Origin: Amborella trichopoda
Lineage: Eukaryota > Streptophyta > Magnoliopsida > Amborellales > Amborellaceae
DNA length: 64,000 bases
Reading direction: 5' to 3'
Assembly (NCBI RefSeq): GCF_000471905.2
Contig: NW_006498572.1
Span: 915,497-979,496, forward strand
Part shown: piece after piece, positions 47,101-57,734 of the stretch
Numbering within the stretch: the stretch's first letter is position 1
Layout of the letters: each line of letters starts with the position of its first letter
Notes under the pieces: generated by a model
Seen by the model: only the letters and a program-made list of their open reading frames with translations
Databases searched by the model: none
Told to the model about the DNA's origin: nothing
Made by a program: the position numbers and the translations under genes

Positions 47101-47460
47101 TACCCAGGCATCTATTGGTGCTCTCCCTCAAAGCAAAGTGCACCAGCGGCCTAGTGAAAGTCTGTTTTTGCCAGCATCGTCTTCATCAACTTAGGCAAGT
47201 CCTCGGTGGCATCAAAATCCATGTGGAGAGCATGATAAAGGGGGACACCATCCCTTTGAATGAGAAGCTCCCCATCATCACTCTCGTATCTACAGAGTCG
47301 AGCATCTTCCCCTACATAGGTGATGCTCAAAGGCCACCCTATCTCTTTGGAAGGCTCACGGTCACCAAGCGAGGTCCCTCTGACGAAAGAGATACTTGTA
47401 TAAGAATTGGTTCCAAATTCCCCCTCACGGGGCAGCTAGTTTACGTCAAGGATTTTCACT
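44149..47460 (-). pseudogene. Antisense plant mobile domain (PMD, aminotransferase-like) gene in T3
   Basis: Read on the - strand from about 47460 down, one frame runs about 1 kb with only in-frame TAG stops. Motifs: SLGDREPSKEIGWPLSI, RDGVPLYHALHMDFD, LPKLMKTMLAKTDFH, GALCFEGEHQ, TWTFDVLDFHAETLK, LLDLYFVGGLPMLREMYEEFVP, VYLAAYLVIFLCKFALLGAKGY and a SVAQPVMCNIYHGLGAI segment near 46420. These match the general pattern of the plant mobile domain. Further pieces are at 46396-46091 and 46031-45810. The C-terminal 267-codon segment (44955-44152) is still open: a Pro/Glu/Ser-rich part, then a charged helix-rich end. PMD genes are known from plant transposons and as antisense ORFs of Ty3/gypsy elements. 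The upstream exons and the start are not identified. Confidence 0.6.
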
Positions 47461-49239
47461 GCAAAGAAAAAAAAGTGAGCAACATATGGGTTTACAACTT
47501 GTACCCTGATGGGGCATACACACTTGAAAGCTTAAAACATCACTCTCAACACTTGCACGTGCAACCACACGCACGCATAACTCCAAAGGCCGACTTAAGC
47601 GATGCCTCATCAAGGCATACACATAAGCAGACACGTACGTGCAAAAACATGTAAATAGGAGCAGGCACACCCAAGTCCATACCCGCGTGGACTTCAGGCG
47701 AAAACTCTAAGAGGTAACCTAACCCAGGCTCAGGCGTGCACAAACGTGGACACACACGCGTTCAGACATGCACAAAAACAAGACCAATTAGATGCACATA
47801 CACCGATCATAGGCACATGTCACAACATGCATGTGTAGTTTCAAACACACAAGACCAAGCATGACTCAATGCACACATGCCAAAACTTAGGAGCGTACAA
47901 GATTCCATACGTAGGCATTCCTAGCAAAAAACGAGGGTTGCTTATGACTAAACTCACTGAACCAAGCCAAGATTTGGTTGCAAAGAACGCAACACACGAA
48001 TACCGGCATAACCATGCTCGAACACTACCAGTGCAAATACACAGTCACAATAAGCGGCAATGAAGGGCTTTTGGCGAAGGGACTCATGCTCACAGAGCTT
48101 AGCAGATAGCAAAAATGCCCAAAACGAAGGAATGACACAGTCGACTGAACACTCAGAACTCAATAGAAGGATTGGGAAAAAATGGAGATTTATGACTGAG
48201 AAGAAAGTGCAAAAAAAAAAAAAAACAAGTGAGACCACATCGAAGAGAAAGGATAATACCTTGAGATGGGGCAAAGCTTATACTAGCAAATGCTGGAAAT
48301 GGCACTCGATGGTGAGAGATTCTACTCGAAAGATGGTGGTGAAACGGGGCACTGAAAAAAATTAAGCCTTTTTACCTTGAGTAAAAAAAACTTAGAGTAA
48401 AAATGAGGAAAGGGTACCTCTACACGTCTTTTTATATTGACGAGGGAATGACAGTCTCGCAAGAAAACAGAACGTCGAGCGACACCGTCACAGGGAAACA
48501 AGGGTAACGCGCAAGTGAAATGTCACATGAAACGGTGCGCAGCTTCGCCACAGAAAGAAGTACAAAAGACGCATGGCTCTACTATCCTTCTTAGGAAAGC
48601 GTAAAGACCACACAGTTCCACCATAATGCACGCATAATTCTGTTTCTTAGCAGTGTGTGCGCTGAAAGCCACCAATTTTAGGTACACACACACATACGAT
48701 CCATGCCAAATGCCTTCAATTTTTTTCATCTTGAGTCCATTGCCACTACCTCTCCTGAGTGTCCGAGCGTATGGATCCATTCACGGGCCCACACAAACTC
48801 TTGGCTTGACTGGGGGTTTAGCACACACTCATGCACAACTACACATGGTAGGTAAGGGAGTCATGCCCCTTCTATTATCTACACACATTAGAACCATAGT
48901 GTGTAAAAAAAAAAGAAAAAAAAAATCAGGGGTCCTTGTGAATACCAGAAAAGGCACACACCCCAAGAGCCGACAAGGCATTCAAACCATGGAAGCCAAA
49001 GAGGACCAACATTCTTACCAGGCAAAGCAAATCCCCTAGCCATCCCTTACCCCCATTTTCCAAGGAGGTAAGGGCTGATCGCAGAAAGATAGAAAAGAAG
49101 ACATACCATGAGTACAAGCTGCGGACCAAAAAAGAGCATTCAAGTTGAAGGAAGATTTATTTCATGAACAAAAGAGATAACAAAATTGTGATTACAATCA
49201 TCAGTAGCTACAAAAGAGAAGTAAATAAGGCCACCATCG
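47461..49239. other. T3 3' region upstream of the antisense gene
   Basis: No protein recognised. 47530-47870 is rich in ACACGCACGC/CACATGC runs. A TATA-like AATATAAAAAG on the - strand at about 48428-48438 could serve the antisense gene, which is only a guess. The frames 48060-48365 (+) and 47954-48274 (-) have no recognisable family. Confidence 0.35.
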
Positions 49240-49740
49240 AGGGATACGGCCCCCAAATACATTGCCTCTTCCACAACTACTATCTCTTCAAGAGAACGTT
49301 ATTCTTCTTTCTAGAGACAACTTGGAGTACCTAAAAGAAACCACTCTCTTCTTCTTACCAATGGTTCAAGGCGATGAACCAGATGGTAGTTAAGGGAGAA
49401 GCATCAAGCAAAGATTTGAGTGGATGACCACTGATGGGCATGTTGACGATGCACCCAAGCTCTGAACATAGAAGTTTCCCAAATCACTCAGGCGGGCAAC
49501 TACCATGAAAAGGGTCATAGGCCAATAATAATCACCACAACCCATCATCATTTCCCGATGGATGAGATTGGGTTCAGGCCTGTTGACCTTCAAAATCTTG
49601 TGCACAGCCTTGAACTTTGTTTTCAGAATCTCAAGTAAACCCTGTAGATCCGGAGGCACGACTTCGAAGGCAAACAATGCCGCATTCTCCCTCTTGTCAT
49701 GCTTTTATAGGCCACTTCATCCACGGACCTATCACAGAAA
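49240..49740 (-). other. Possible second antisense ORF in T3 (unrecognised)
   Basis: A 95-codon frame on the - strand (49677-49390) begins MFAFEVVPPDLQGLLEILK. It has amphipathic, helix-like composition but no family that I recognise. It could be a fragment of another antisense protein or chance. Confidence 0.25.
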
Positions 49741-50030
49741 TGTGTCGCCTCCTTGGCGATGCTTCATCTGACCACAGGTCAATTTTGTCACTTCGCCTCC
49801 CTGGCGACGCCTCTTGTCACTTCGCCTCTCGTCATTTCACCTCCTTGGCGCGCTTTGTCTCACCACAGGTCAATCTCATCTCACTTCTCCTCCTTGACGA
49901 CACCTCATGTCACTTCTCCTCCCTGATGATGCCTCCCATCATTTCGCCTCCCTGGCGACGCTTCGTTTGACCACAAGTCAATCTCCCATCGCTTCGCCTT
50001 CCTGATGACGCCTCATCTACTCTCGAGTCC
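49741..50030 (+). repeat. CACTTCGCCTCCCTGGCGACGCC tandem array
   Basis: About nine diverged ~28-bp units, grouped into higher-order units of roughly 115 bp by an interspersed GACCACAGGTCAAT block. Confidence 0.75.
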
Positions 50031-51319
50031 ATCACAAACGCACGAGCCCGTCAAAAGTGTTCTCTCAAGCCCTTCGCTAGCACGCGTATATCGCAACCTT
50101 GATGTGCTTTCCCATACAAACATGCGGCTACGACACACCTCCTTTCTCTTACAGCAAACCTAAGGTACCTGTTAACCTAGGGAACCTTATGCAAACATAA
50201 CCCCTTTGTCATATGCCTTGTCAAGGAAGGGAAGTCGGGCATGACATCCGACAAAGACCATCGTGAGTAAAAGAGAGCTTTTACGAGGACATAGTCACGA
50301 AACTATGGGTTAAATTGCCAAAGAAAAATAAAAGAATTGGGCATGGTGAAAACCCACAAGGGTTCCATGAGTAAGAATGACACACCGGCATAGCCATGAA
50401 GTCATGAGTAAGAGAGTCTTGAAAAGGAAAACCGGGCATGGTGAAAACCCAAAAAGGCACCATGAGTAAAAACAAAAATCAAAGGTGGATGCGCGACCTC
50501 AGGGTCATGTATAAAAGAACCTCAATAAAGGAGTTGGTGAAAATCGTGCTGGTGACACCACTCCTACCCAGTTCAGGTGAAAACCCAATTGGGCGCTTGG
50601 ACAAATGAGCACGTTGATGTAGCTTCTTAACCAAAGATAACTTCAGCCATCTACAGAAAGAAAATTGGAAGATACTGAGTGCAAATCCAGACCATCCCTT
50701 CCCCACCAACTAGATTGGGATAAAAAACCCACCAAGGGTACCCACTAGTCGGCCCTAAAGCCAAAAATAAAATTCTTACAACATTGGGGTCAAGTCCAAC
50801 AAGAACTCTCAGCTGTTACAAATCAAAACAACTAGATTGGGACAAATCACCTACCAAAGGCACACACTAGTCAGCCCCAGTGCTAAAATGAAATTTTTAC
50901 GACGCTGGGATCAAGTCCACTAAGGACCCTCAGCTGATACAAATAAAAGCAACTAGATTGGGACAAAAAGCCCACCAAGGGAACCCACTAGTTGGTCCAT
51001 TAAGAGATGTTGTTGAGATGGAATGTAAGCCCTCTCGCAAGGCACCCTATCAGCACACTCTCTCAGAAAACGGAATCTAGTAGCATTGGAGAGGAAGCCT
51101 TTAAGAAAGGCCCCTAGTCGCTAAAGTCCACTTTGGTCAAACCCCAGAGAAAAAGCTTAGCATGCCCCCCCCTTCCTCCCTCCCTCAAGGATAGTGCTGA
51201 CACCTGTGATCGAGACAAAAAAGACCGTTGAGAGGAAATAAAAATGTTTTAGTAAGGATTAAAAAAATGAACTTCAACAACAAATTTTGTTCTGAATGCT
51301 TCTCTCTCCTCTCAAAGAG
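50031..51319 (+). other. T3 terminal 3' non-coding region
   Basis: 50220-50560 has the GTGAGTAAAA and GGCATGGTGAAAACCC blocks that T1 (10930-11215) and T2 (26430-26800) also carry near their 3' ends. A tandem array at 50705-51000 is listed separately. 51000-51319 leads to the PPT and shows no gene. Confidence 0.5.
50705..51000 (+). repeat. ~120-bp tandem repeat, 2.5 copies
   Basis: Units begin CAACTAGATTGGGA(T/C)AAA, contain ACCCACTAGT(C/T)GG and TGGG(G/A)TCAAGTCCA, and end in CTCAGCTG(T/A)TACAAAT. Confidence 0.8.
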
Positions 51320-51339
51320 CAACATTTGGAGGGGAAAGT
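51320..51339 (+). promoter_or_regulatory. T3 polypurine tract
   Basis: CAACATTTGGAGGGGAAAGT, with a clean GGAGGGGAAAG purine run, directly before TGTTATACG. Its CAACATTTGG core is identical to that of T2. Confidence 0.75.
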
Positions 51340-52702
51340 TGTTATACGTCATTTTTGATGTACTTGTATTCCTGAGTCTCATAAGGAGAGAGCCAGTGAC
51401 AACATGGTCCTGCTAGTACCCAAGATACCACCAGACCATAGGAACACTGCAAAATAAGCCTAAAAATGGGCAACCTTTAAAGGAGCACTGGAATTTCCTT
51501 AGAAAGCATGAAAAGGGTAATTTGGAATTCTCGAAGGACGCTCACAAAGTTTTGTTACATTCCGATGAGATTTGACATGATCAGGGAAAAACACAATTCT
51601 CAAATCCAGCTCCTATCGTGCTGAAAGAGTCATCGTAACTACATCCCTATTTTTTGGGCTTCAAAACAATACCAAACACCCACTATCAGATCCATAGCAT
51701 CATAAAACCCCAAAAATCCAATTTTGGGTTTAATCGGACCTTTCAGGGCCATTCTAGGCCTAAATTACTATAAACATATATGTTTCATACTATTGCAATG
51801 CGGCCTCAGTGAACCAGTTTCCATATCTAAAAACTGTGTTTTCACCCCTTAGAATGATTTTCAATTGCTCATAGCTCGCTCGTTTGGAATTGGAACAAGC
51901 TCAAAATCGGTCACGGGCTAGACCTCGACGGCTCGATCATTTTGACATATGGCATGCATCATGACATGGTCTGAGACGAGAGAAATTCTAGAAAGAAGAT
52001 GGGCCCCAAAAGCATGAAATCAGAATTTTTGAAAGAAGACATCTCGTACTTCAAGAGGTTATAATCTGAGATCTGGGCATCAGATCGATGCATATACGGG
52101 TTTGTTGCAACAACATCGAGGAGAGGTATAATTTGATATAATATTTGCATTCCACTAAAAATGCCGGATAACTCAAATTTCAAGATTAAAGATGACATGA
52201 ATTTCCCGATTGTCGGAATCCCATTTTCCAGTAACTTCCCAGATTTGGAATGTACTCAAATGAAGATCAAATCGGATGAAACTTAGTGCAGAATGATCAT
52301 GACGACATCCTCTTCAAATCATGATAAAAAAGAGGATTTGGAGCACCACAGATCACACTACCTTGACGATCAAAAGCTATGGACTTGGTCGGATTTTTAC
52401 CCTTTGAGTAAAGTTCGTTTCCAGGCGATCAAAGGACGCCAAAATGTTCATAGTCAATCAAGCATCAATTCAATGACAATAGATCTTCCCAACCATGGCC
52501 ACAAGAGTCCAAAAAAGTTCTCGAAGTCTAGCAATGGCAAGAGGCCCCTCGAGTAGGGATGGTTTCGTCAATAGCCCAAAAGATTTAAGGGGTATTTTGG
52601 TCAGTTTGTTCAAAAATGGGATTTTATTTTAATTCATTTAATGTGTAATTTTCAGCAATTTAGCTTAGTTTTGAGTGTTCCACCTATTTTTGGGGGTTGC
52701 TC

Positions 52703-52710
52703 TATATAAA
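52703..52710 (+). promoter_or_regulatory. TATA box of T3 LTR
   Basis: TATATAAA, followed by TCAATTGTAAAAGGCGC, parallel to TATAAATA..TTAATTGTAAAGGG in the T1 LTR. Confidence 0.55.
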
Positions 52711-53040
52711 TAAGCTTAAGTCAATTGTAAAAGGCGCTGGATTACTCGTTAATGAAATTGAGGCATTAGCTTATGTTTACTCGACTTTGCTTCTAATTAC
52801 TAGATCCAGTGGAGAGGAAAGAGAAAAATTTTAGGGAGAGAAGTTACCCTTAGCTCGGGCACCCTAGCCTACCCCGTGGTCTTACACACGAACTGTGACT
52901 CGCAACAGACCTACGGTACTGTTTTTCTCTTTGTCCCCTTTCTCACTTTCATCGCGTGATATGTTTCGAAGCCACAACACCTGCGACCCCGTCTCTCTTT
53001 CAACTCTTCTCTCTCTCTCTATCTATCTCTCTCTCTCTCT

Positions 53041-53264
53041 NNNNNNNNNNNNNNNNNNNNNNNNNNNNNNNNNNNNNNNNNNNNNNNNNNNNNNNNNNNN
53101 NNNNNNNNNNNNNNNNNNNNNNNNNNNNNNNNNNNNNNNNNNNNNNNNNNNNNNNNNNNNNNNNNNNNNNNNNNNNNNNNNNNNNNNNNNNNNNNNNNNN
53201 NNNNNNNNNNNNNNNNNNNNNNNNNNNNNNNNNNNNNNNNNNNNNNNNNNNNNNNNNNNNNNNN
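53041..53264. other. Assembly gap (224 N)
   Basis: Run of N inside a CT-rich tract. Protein frames drawn through it are meaningless. Confidence 0.99.
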
Positions 53265-53357
53265 ACACGACGTACGTACGTTCGTTTCTTCTTTCGTTCC
53301 TTCCTCTACTTCTACTCGTCGTGTATATGTACGTACGACACACACTACGCGCCTCCT

Positions 53358-53359
53358 CT

Positions 53360-53437
<78 letters not shown>
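53358..53437 (+). repeat. (CT)n microsatellite
   Basis: About 80 bp of almost perfect CT dinucleotides in the T3 LTR, shortly after the gap. The gap itself probably covers more of the same. Confidence 0.95.
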
Positions 53438-53440
<3 letters not shown>

Positions 53441-54368
53441 GCTTCACATAGTAATTCGGAACCGCAGTAGACGAGTAGTAATTTGAAACCACAGCAGACC
53501 TACAGTCCCATATTTCTCTCTACGCCTCTCTCATTTTCATCGCGTGATAAGTTTCAAAGTCACAGCACCTACGACCCAATCTGTCATTTGGTGCTTCTCT
53601 CTCTCTCTCTTTGCTTCACGTAGTAATTCGGAACCGCAGCAGATCTATGGTCCCGTCTTCCTCTCTAGGCCTCTTTCACTTTCACCGTGTGATAAGGTTC
53701 GGAGCCATAGTACCTACGACCCCGCCTCTCCCAGCGTCTTTCTCCCTTCATGTCGATATTCACCACTCGCTCAACTTGATATCTCTCAGAGTAGCCTCAA
53801 GAGTCTCAAACACTCAGATCACCGCTGTAACTTCATCTCCGTACAGTGGAGTCGAGCCGTGAGAAATATACATGCTCTTGCCCTCACTCACTCGGGTGGA
53901 GTTATCCTTAGCAGGAAGTATAAAGAGTTTGGACTCTCCAGCCGCTCTGATCGTCAAGTTTCATAACATTTGCACGAATAGAGGGTCCTTTGTCATCCTT
54001 CTTCTTTTGTCCTTCATTTTTGCCAGCCAATCCTTATTCAAGGGGTATTTTCGAGTGCACATTGCAAGTCCTGAAGTGAAAAGAACAAGATGACGCAACA
54101 AAGTTTGAAGAGAATTCGTGTTCAAACCGTGTTGGCTGATAGGCGGAGGGCTTTGTGATTATTCTAAGAGGGCAACTGCCCGGGTGTATCCCCAAACTTA
54201 CAAACAATAAGGTAAGCATCCAAAACACATCCTCATTAGTGAAAACTCTCTTATTGTTGGTTCCTATCCGTGTAAAGGAGAGTGTGTGCGCATGCTTAAA
54301 ATACGTCCCACCCCTCATGGTTGTTTAAGAGAGGGTTTTCTCTCACCAAGAAAACTAGGCCCCGACCA

Positions 54369-54836
54369 ACTGGTTCATAGTGGCTTCTCATGAATAGTGT
54401 AAGGCCTACTCATTTTAGGAATGTCGGGCTTATAAGGGTCTGATTGAGAAATTTATTATTCTGGGGTTTTTGGGCCTTTCGCGGGTGTCTATGGTGGTCT
54501 GTTGACCATCAGAGATCTTGTCAATATAGTTCTAGTTCTTATATATTTTGTGCATGTTAGAGGGCAGAATTGTAAATGAAATTTCGTCATGTTCTGCTGT
54601 ACCTTTGTTTGATAGTGACAAAACTTGGTGGACATCTTTGGGGCATCAAATGTTAGCCTCTCATGCTCTTTAAGACTAGGATAACACCTTTCAAACCTTT
54701 CCAAAATTAGGTTTATTTGGTCACGGGCTTCCATAGTCCATAGGTATTTTTTATACCTGTAAGTCTAGGTTACAACTCTCTGTCCTCTTTTATTTGTATC
54801 GAGGATACAAGTGTGCCAAAATGTCATACAACAACA
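54369..54836 (-). repeat. Inverted copy of the first ~465 bp of the T3 LTR
   Basis: The reverse complement starts TGTTGTATGACATTTTGGC and aligns with TGTTATACGTCATTTTTGATG. It continues through ACTTGTAT, AAATAAACCTAA against AAATAAGCCTAA, AGAGCATGAGAGG against AAAGCATGAAAAGG and CCAAGTTTTGTCA against CAAAGTTTTGTTA. It starts right after the LTR end, with the junction CCA-AC-TGG. The frame 54734-54489 on the - strand is within it and is not a gene. Confidence 0.65.
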
Positions 54837-55160
54837 AGTCAAGGGTGATATACTGGATCTTTCCTTGACGTTCTACCCAAGCACAGGCCACCTTGGAATA
54901 TAAAGAGAAGAGAAAAGAAGATAGAGGAAGAGAGTTCCTCATAGATGAGTCAATGACGATATACTAGGTCTTCCCTTGACATTCTACCCGAGCACAATTC
55001 TCCTTGGAATTGAAAGATAAAAAAATAAGATAGAAGAAGAGAGTTCCTCAGAGACGAGTTAAGAGTGATACACTGGGTTTTACCTTGACGTTCTACCTGA
55101 GCACAAACCTCCTTGGAATGGAAAAAGAAGAGAAAGAAGATAGAAGAAGAGGAAAGTGAG
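54837..55160 (+). repeat. ~110-bp tandem repeat, three copies
   Basis: Units contain GTGATATACTGG, CCTTGACGTTCTACCC, GAGCACA and CCTTGGAAT, then a GAAGAGAAAGAAGATAGA run and GAGTTCCTCA. Confidence 0.85.
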
Positions 55161-56290
55161 AAGGGAGAGAGAGAGAGAGGAGGGGAAAGATAAAGAGGAG
55201 AGAAGAGAGAGAGAGTAGATAAAGAGGGAGAGAAGAGAAAGGAAAGGGATGAGAGAGAAGAGAGAGAAAGGGGAGGAGGCTGGTAGATTAGCCGTTGGTC
55301 TACTCGAGAGAGAAAGAGAGAGAGAGAGAGGGGGGGAGGGAAGGAGGGAGGCTGATGGCTTGGCCGTCGATCTAGAGAGAGAGTGAGAGAAAGAAAGATA
55401 GAGAGAGAGGCCGATGGCTTTGTCGTTAATCTGGGGGGAGAGAGTGAGAGTGTGTGAGGGACAGGGAGAGTGAGAGGGAGAGAGCAAAGAGGCCAGAGGC
55501 CAGAGGCTTAGCCACCAATCTAAGAAAGAGGGAGAAAAGTGAAAGAGAAAGAGAGAGAAAGAGAGGGAGAGGGAGAGTGAGAGAGAAGGAGAGAGAAAAT
55601 ACCTAGGTGGGATAGACCAGTGACTGGGGAATCAAGGGGCTTGGGAAGAGGTATATAGATTTAGGGAATGGGATGTAGGAGGTATGTTGTATGTTAGGGA
55701 GTTGGGTGTATAGTAGAGAGTAGGGTGTATGGTGTATGATAGGAAGAAGGGTGTATGGTGTATGGTAGGAAGTAGGGTGTATGGCGTGGGGTAGGGTGTA
55801 TGGTAGGGTAGAGTGTATGGTAGGGTAGGGGAATTCTCTCAAGGGGAAAAGTTTTCTCTCTCCTCTCTTGAGTTAAGCAAGAAGTCTGCTACTCAATTTT
55901 GGCTCAAATTTATTAGCAAATGAGGGAAGAGAGAGAGAGGTAGGAGGCCGGTGGCTTAGCCGTTGGTTTGTAAGAGAGAGAGAGAAGGGGGGAAGAGAGA
56001 GGGAGGCTAGCAACTTGGCTGCCGGTTTAGAGAGAAAGAGAGGAGAGAGAGAGAGAGGCCAACGGCTTGGTCGACGATATGGGGGAGAGAGAGGGGGAGA
56101 TGGAGAGAGAGCGAGGGAGAGAAGGAAGAGTCCAACAACTTGGCCACCGATCTGATAAGGAGAGAGAGAGTGAGAGAGAGAATGAGAAAGGAAGAGAGAG
56201 AAAAGAGAAAGAGAGATAAAGGAAGGGAGAGGGAGAGAGAGAATACCTACGTGGGATAGACTGGTGACTAGGGACAGACACCTAGGCTCG
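55160..56290 (+). repeat. GA-rich region with eight GGCTTGGCCGTCGATCT-like boxes
   Basis: GAGAGA-type purine sequence interrupted by a ~27-bp box at about 55280, 55350, 55411, 55500, 55945, 56006, 56059 and 56131. Two blocks (55260-55640 and 55920-56290) are diverged duplicates. Each has four boxes and ends in a GTGGGATAGAC..GTGACT segment. No gene: the Ser/Leu-rich frames on the - strand are repeat products. Confidence 0.7.
55655..55835 (+). repeat. GTAGGGTGTATGGTGTATG minisatellite
   Basis: About nine short units of 15-35 bp between the two GA-rich blocks. Confidence 0.8.
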
Positions 56291-57402
56291 AGAATCTGGG
56301 GGCTTAAAAAGACTGGCACCTTGAGAGAGATAAGGGTGTAACAACGGAAACTTAGAGGTAATATCGTAATAACAGTAATTATAATGCATGTATACATTAT
56401 TTTTTCAGATAATTGTAGCTAAAGTATTGACCTCTCTTTCTTGACGGTTCACACTATTTGCATGTGTCTATCTCCCTCCTCCCTCTTGCCACAAGCCTCC
56501 CTCGGACTCTCTTTCCCTCTAACCCGTAATCGGGTACGAAGAAGTTCACCCCACTTTCTGTATTCCCTATATTATGACCCATGTAGACGTGCCCTTCCTT
56601 CTTGTCATGGAGGTACAACAAATCCCCTATATTATGACCCATGTAGACGTGCCCTTCCTTCTTGTCATGGAGGTGCAACAAAGTATGAGGTGCTCAAATG
56701 AAACTCTCAAGTTCACAAAACTTAATAAATTGGTCAAATGAAACAACTTATGAAAAAATTGGCTCAATAGAAATTCTCAAGCTCCTTTGCACAGCAAAAG
56801 GAGCAGATTCACGAAATCAGTAAACTTTGACGATTCTTTCCAAAAAATTCTCATTGAAGGAGATTCCCTCAATGACATCAACTGGTGCAGGAACTCTGCT
56901 TTCACCCCTTGGTAATGGATCCATCTTCGGGGGCTTTGTTTTTTTTTGTTTCTTTCTTTGCTACTTCTCTTTGTAATTTTTCATCCCATGAAAAGTTACC
57001 GTCAAATGTTAAAAAAAAAAAACAACTTATCAAAAAAGTGTACTTTTACAAAGATCATTTTAATTAAATATCTCCTCAGCAATAAAAAATACGCCACTGC
57101 CCATTCGATTTGAACTATTGAATAAGCAAGGGTATTTTAATAATTTATCCTAGTCAAAAGCCCCAAGCCAAATGAAAATCCCTCCATTCATCTCATATTC
57201 CAAGGAATAAGTTTTTTTTCCATTAAATTGCCCTTTTCTGAATTGGAATATGGACGAAGTCCTATTTGGTTCAAGTTAAATAGCCTGTACAAAAGATAAA
57301 TTATTACTTGTTCTAGGTTTCAAACCAAAGTCAAGTGTTATTTTAATTAAAATATTTTTTTTTTTTAGTTTAGAATTTGAAACAAATTAAGGTATATTAG
57401 AA
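56291..57402. other. Transition from repeat block to genic DNA
   Basis: No gene recognised. 56562-56682 is a 60-bp tandem duplication, listed separately. Composition changes to AT-rich from about 56700. Confidence 0.4.
56562..56682 (+). repeat. 60-bp tandem duplication
   Basis: Two almost identical copies containing CCCTATATTATGACCCATG, TAGACGTGCCCTTCC and TTGTCATGGAGGT.CAACAAA. The period is exactly 60 and a frame passes through both. Confidence 0.9.
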
Positions 57403-57734
57403 GGGTGTGGTTTGTATAGACCGAAGCTCTAAACAATCAAAGTAAAGCCCACCTTCAAATAGTGTTGAGAAATATAATTTCAATACGAGAAATCTTTATG
57501 ATAGCCTTAAAATATATTTTTATATCTAATTATAAAATTTAAAGCTTAAAAAATAAAGTGGATCAAGCTGATCTATGAAAACTTGAAAGTCTTGAAAATT
57601 GATTGTCCAAAATACGCTACAATATGCACTAAAATTTGAAGATATTTGGGCATCAAACGACCACTTCTAGTGAATATTTTGATATACGCTCTAATTTGAT
57701 TGTTTAGAGATTAGGCTCTATATGAACTTTTCCC
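57403..57734. mobile_element. MITE copy 1 (diverged)
   Basis: Starts GGGTGTGGTTTGTATAGA and ends CTCTATATGAACTTTTCCC. The two ends are inverted repeats of about 28 bp including CTCTAAACAATC. Internal sequence (CATATCTAATTATAAAATTT-like, TGAAAATCTTGAAAATTGA-like and TATGCACTA) matches copies 2 and 3. About 330 bp. Confidence 0.65.

Larger units (their letters stand above)
15768..54368 (+). mobile_element. Tat-clade Ty3/gypsy retrotransposon T3, split by T2
   Basis: The element occupies 15768-23009 and 40836-54368, about 20.8 kb without a 5' LTR. Order: short leader, ORF1, gag, protease, RT // (T2 insertion) // RNase H, second RNase H, integrase, 8-kb 3' region with antisense PMD gene, PPT, 3' LTR. 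It is the best preserved for catalytic motifs: protease DGGS, RT YVDD and integrase D, D and E are all present, but frames are broken. The leader starts where a PBS would end in T2; no PBS or 5' LTR of its own subfamily is next to it. The size, ORF1 and 3-kb LTR suggest an Ogre-like member. Confidence 0.8.
51340..54368 (+). repeat. T3 3' LTR (~3.0 kb)
   Basis: Starts TGTTATACGTCATTTTTGATG after the PPT. The end is placed at CCCGACCA (54368), because 54130-54300 aligns with the U5 of T1 (TCTAAGAGGG..GCCC and the CTCTCTTATTGTTGGTTCCTATCC-like block, quoted in part) at a matching distance from the end. It contains a TATA box, a TC-rich tract (52960-53640) and an assembly gap. The sequence is clearly more diverged from the T1 and T2 LTRs than those two are from each other. 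Confidence 0.65.

Noticed and set aside
52895..53492. Reading frames of up to 191 codons around the CT microsatellite
   Set aside because: They run through 224 N and through (CT)n, so they are not genes.
55160..56440. A complete - strand LTR in the GA-rich region
   Set aside because: The tract design fits, but I found no matching U5 end, TATA box or U3 start with confidence.
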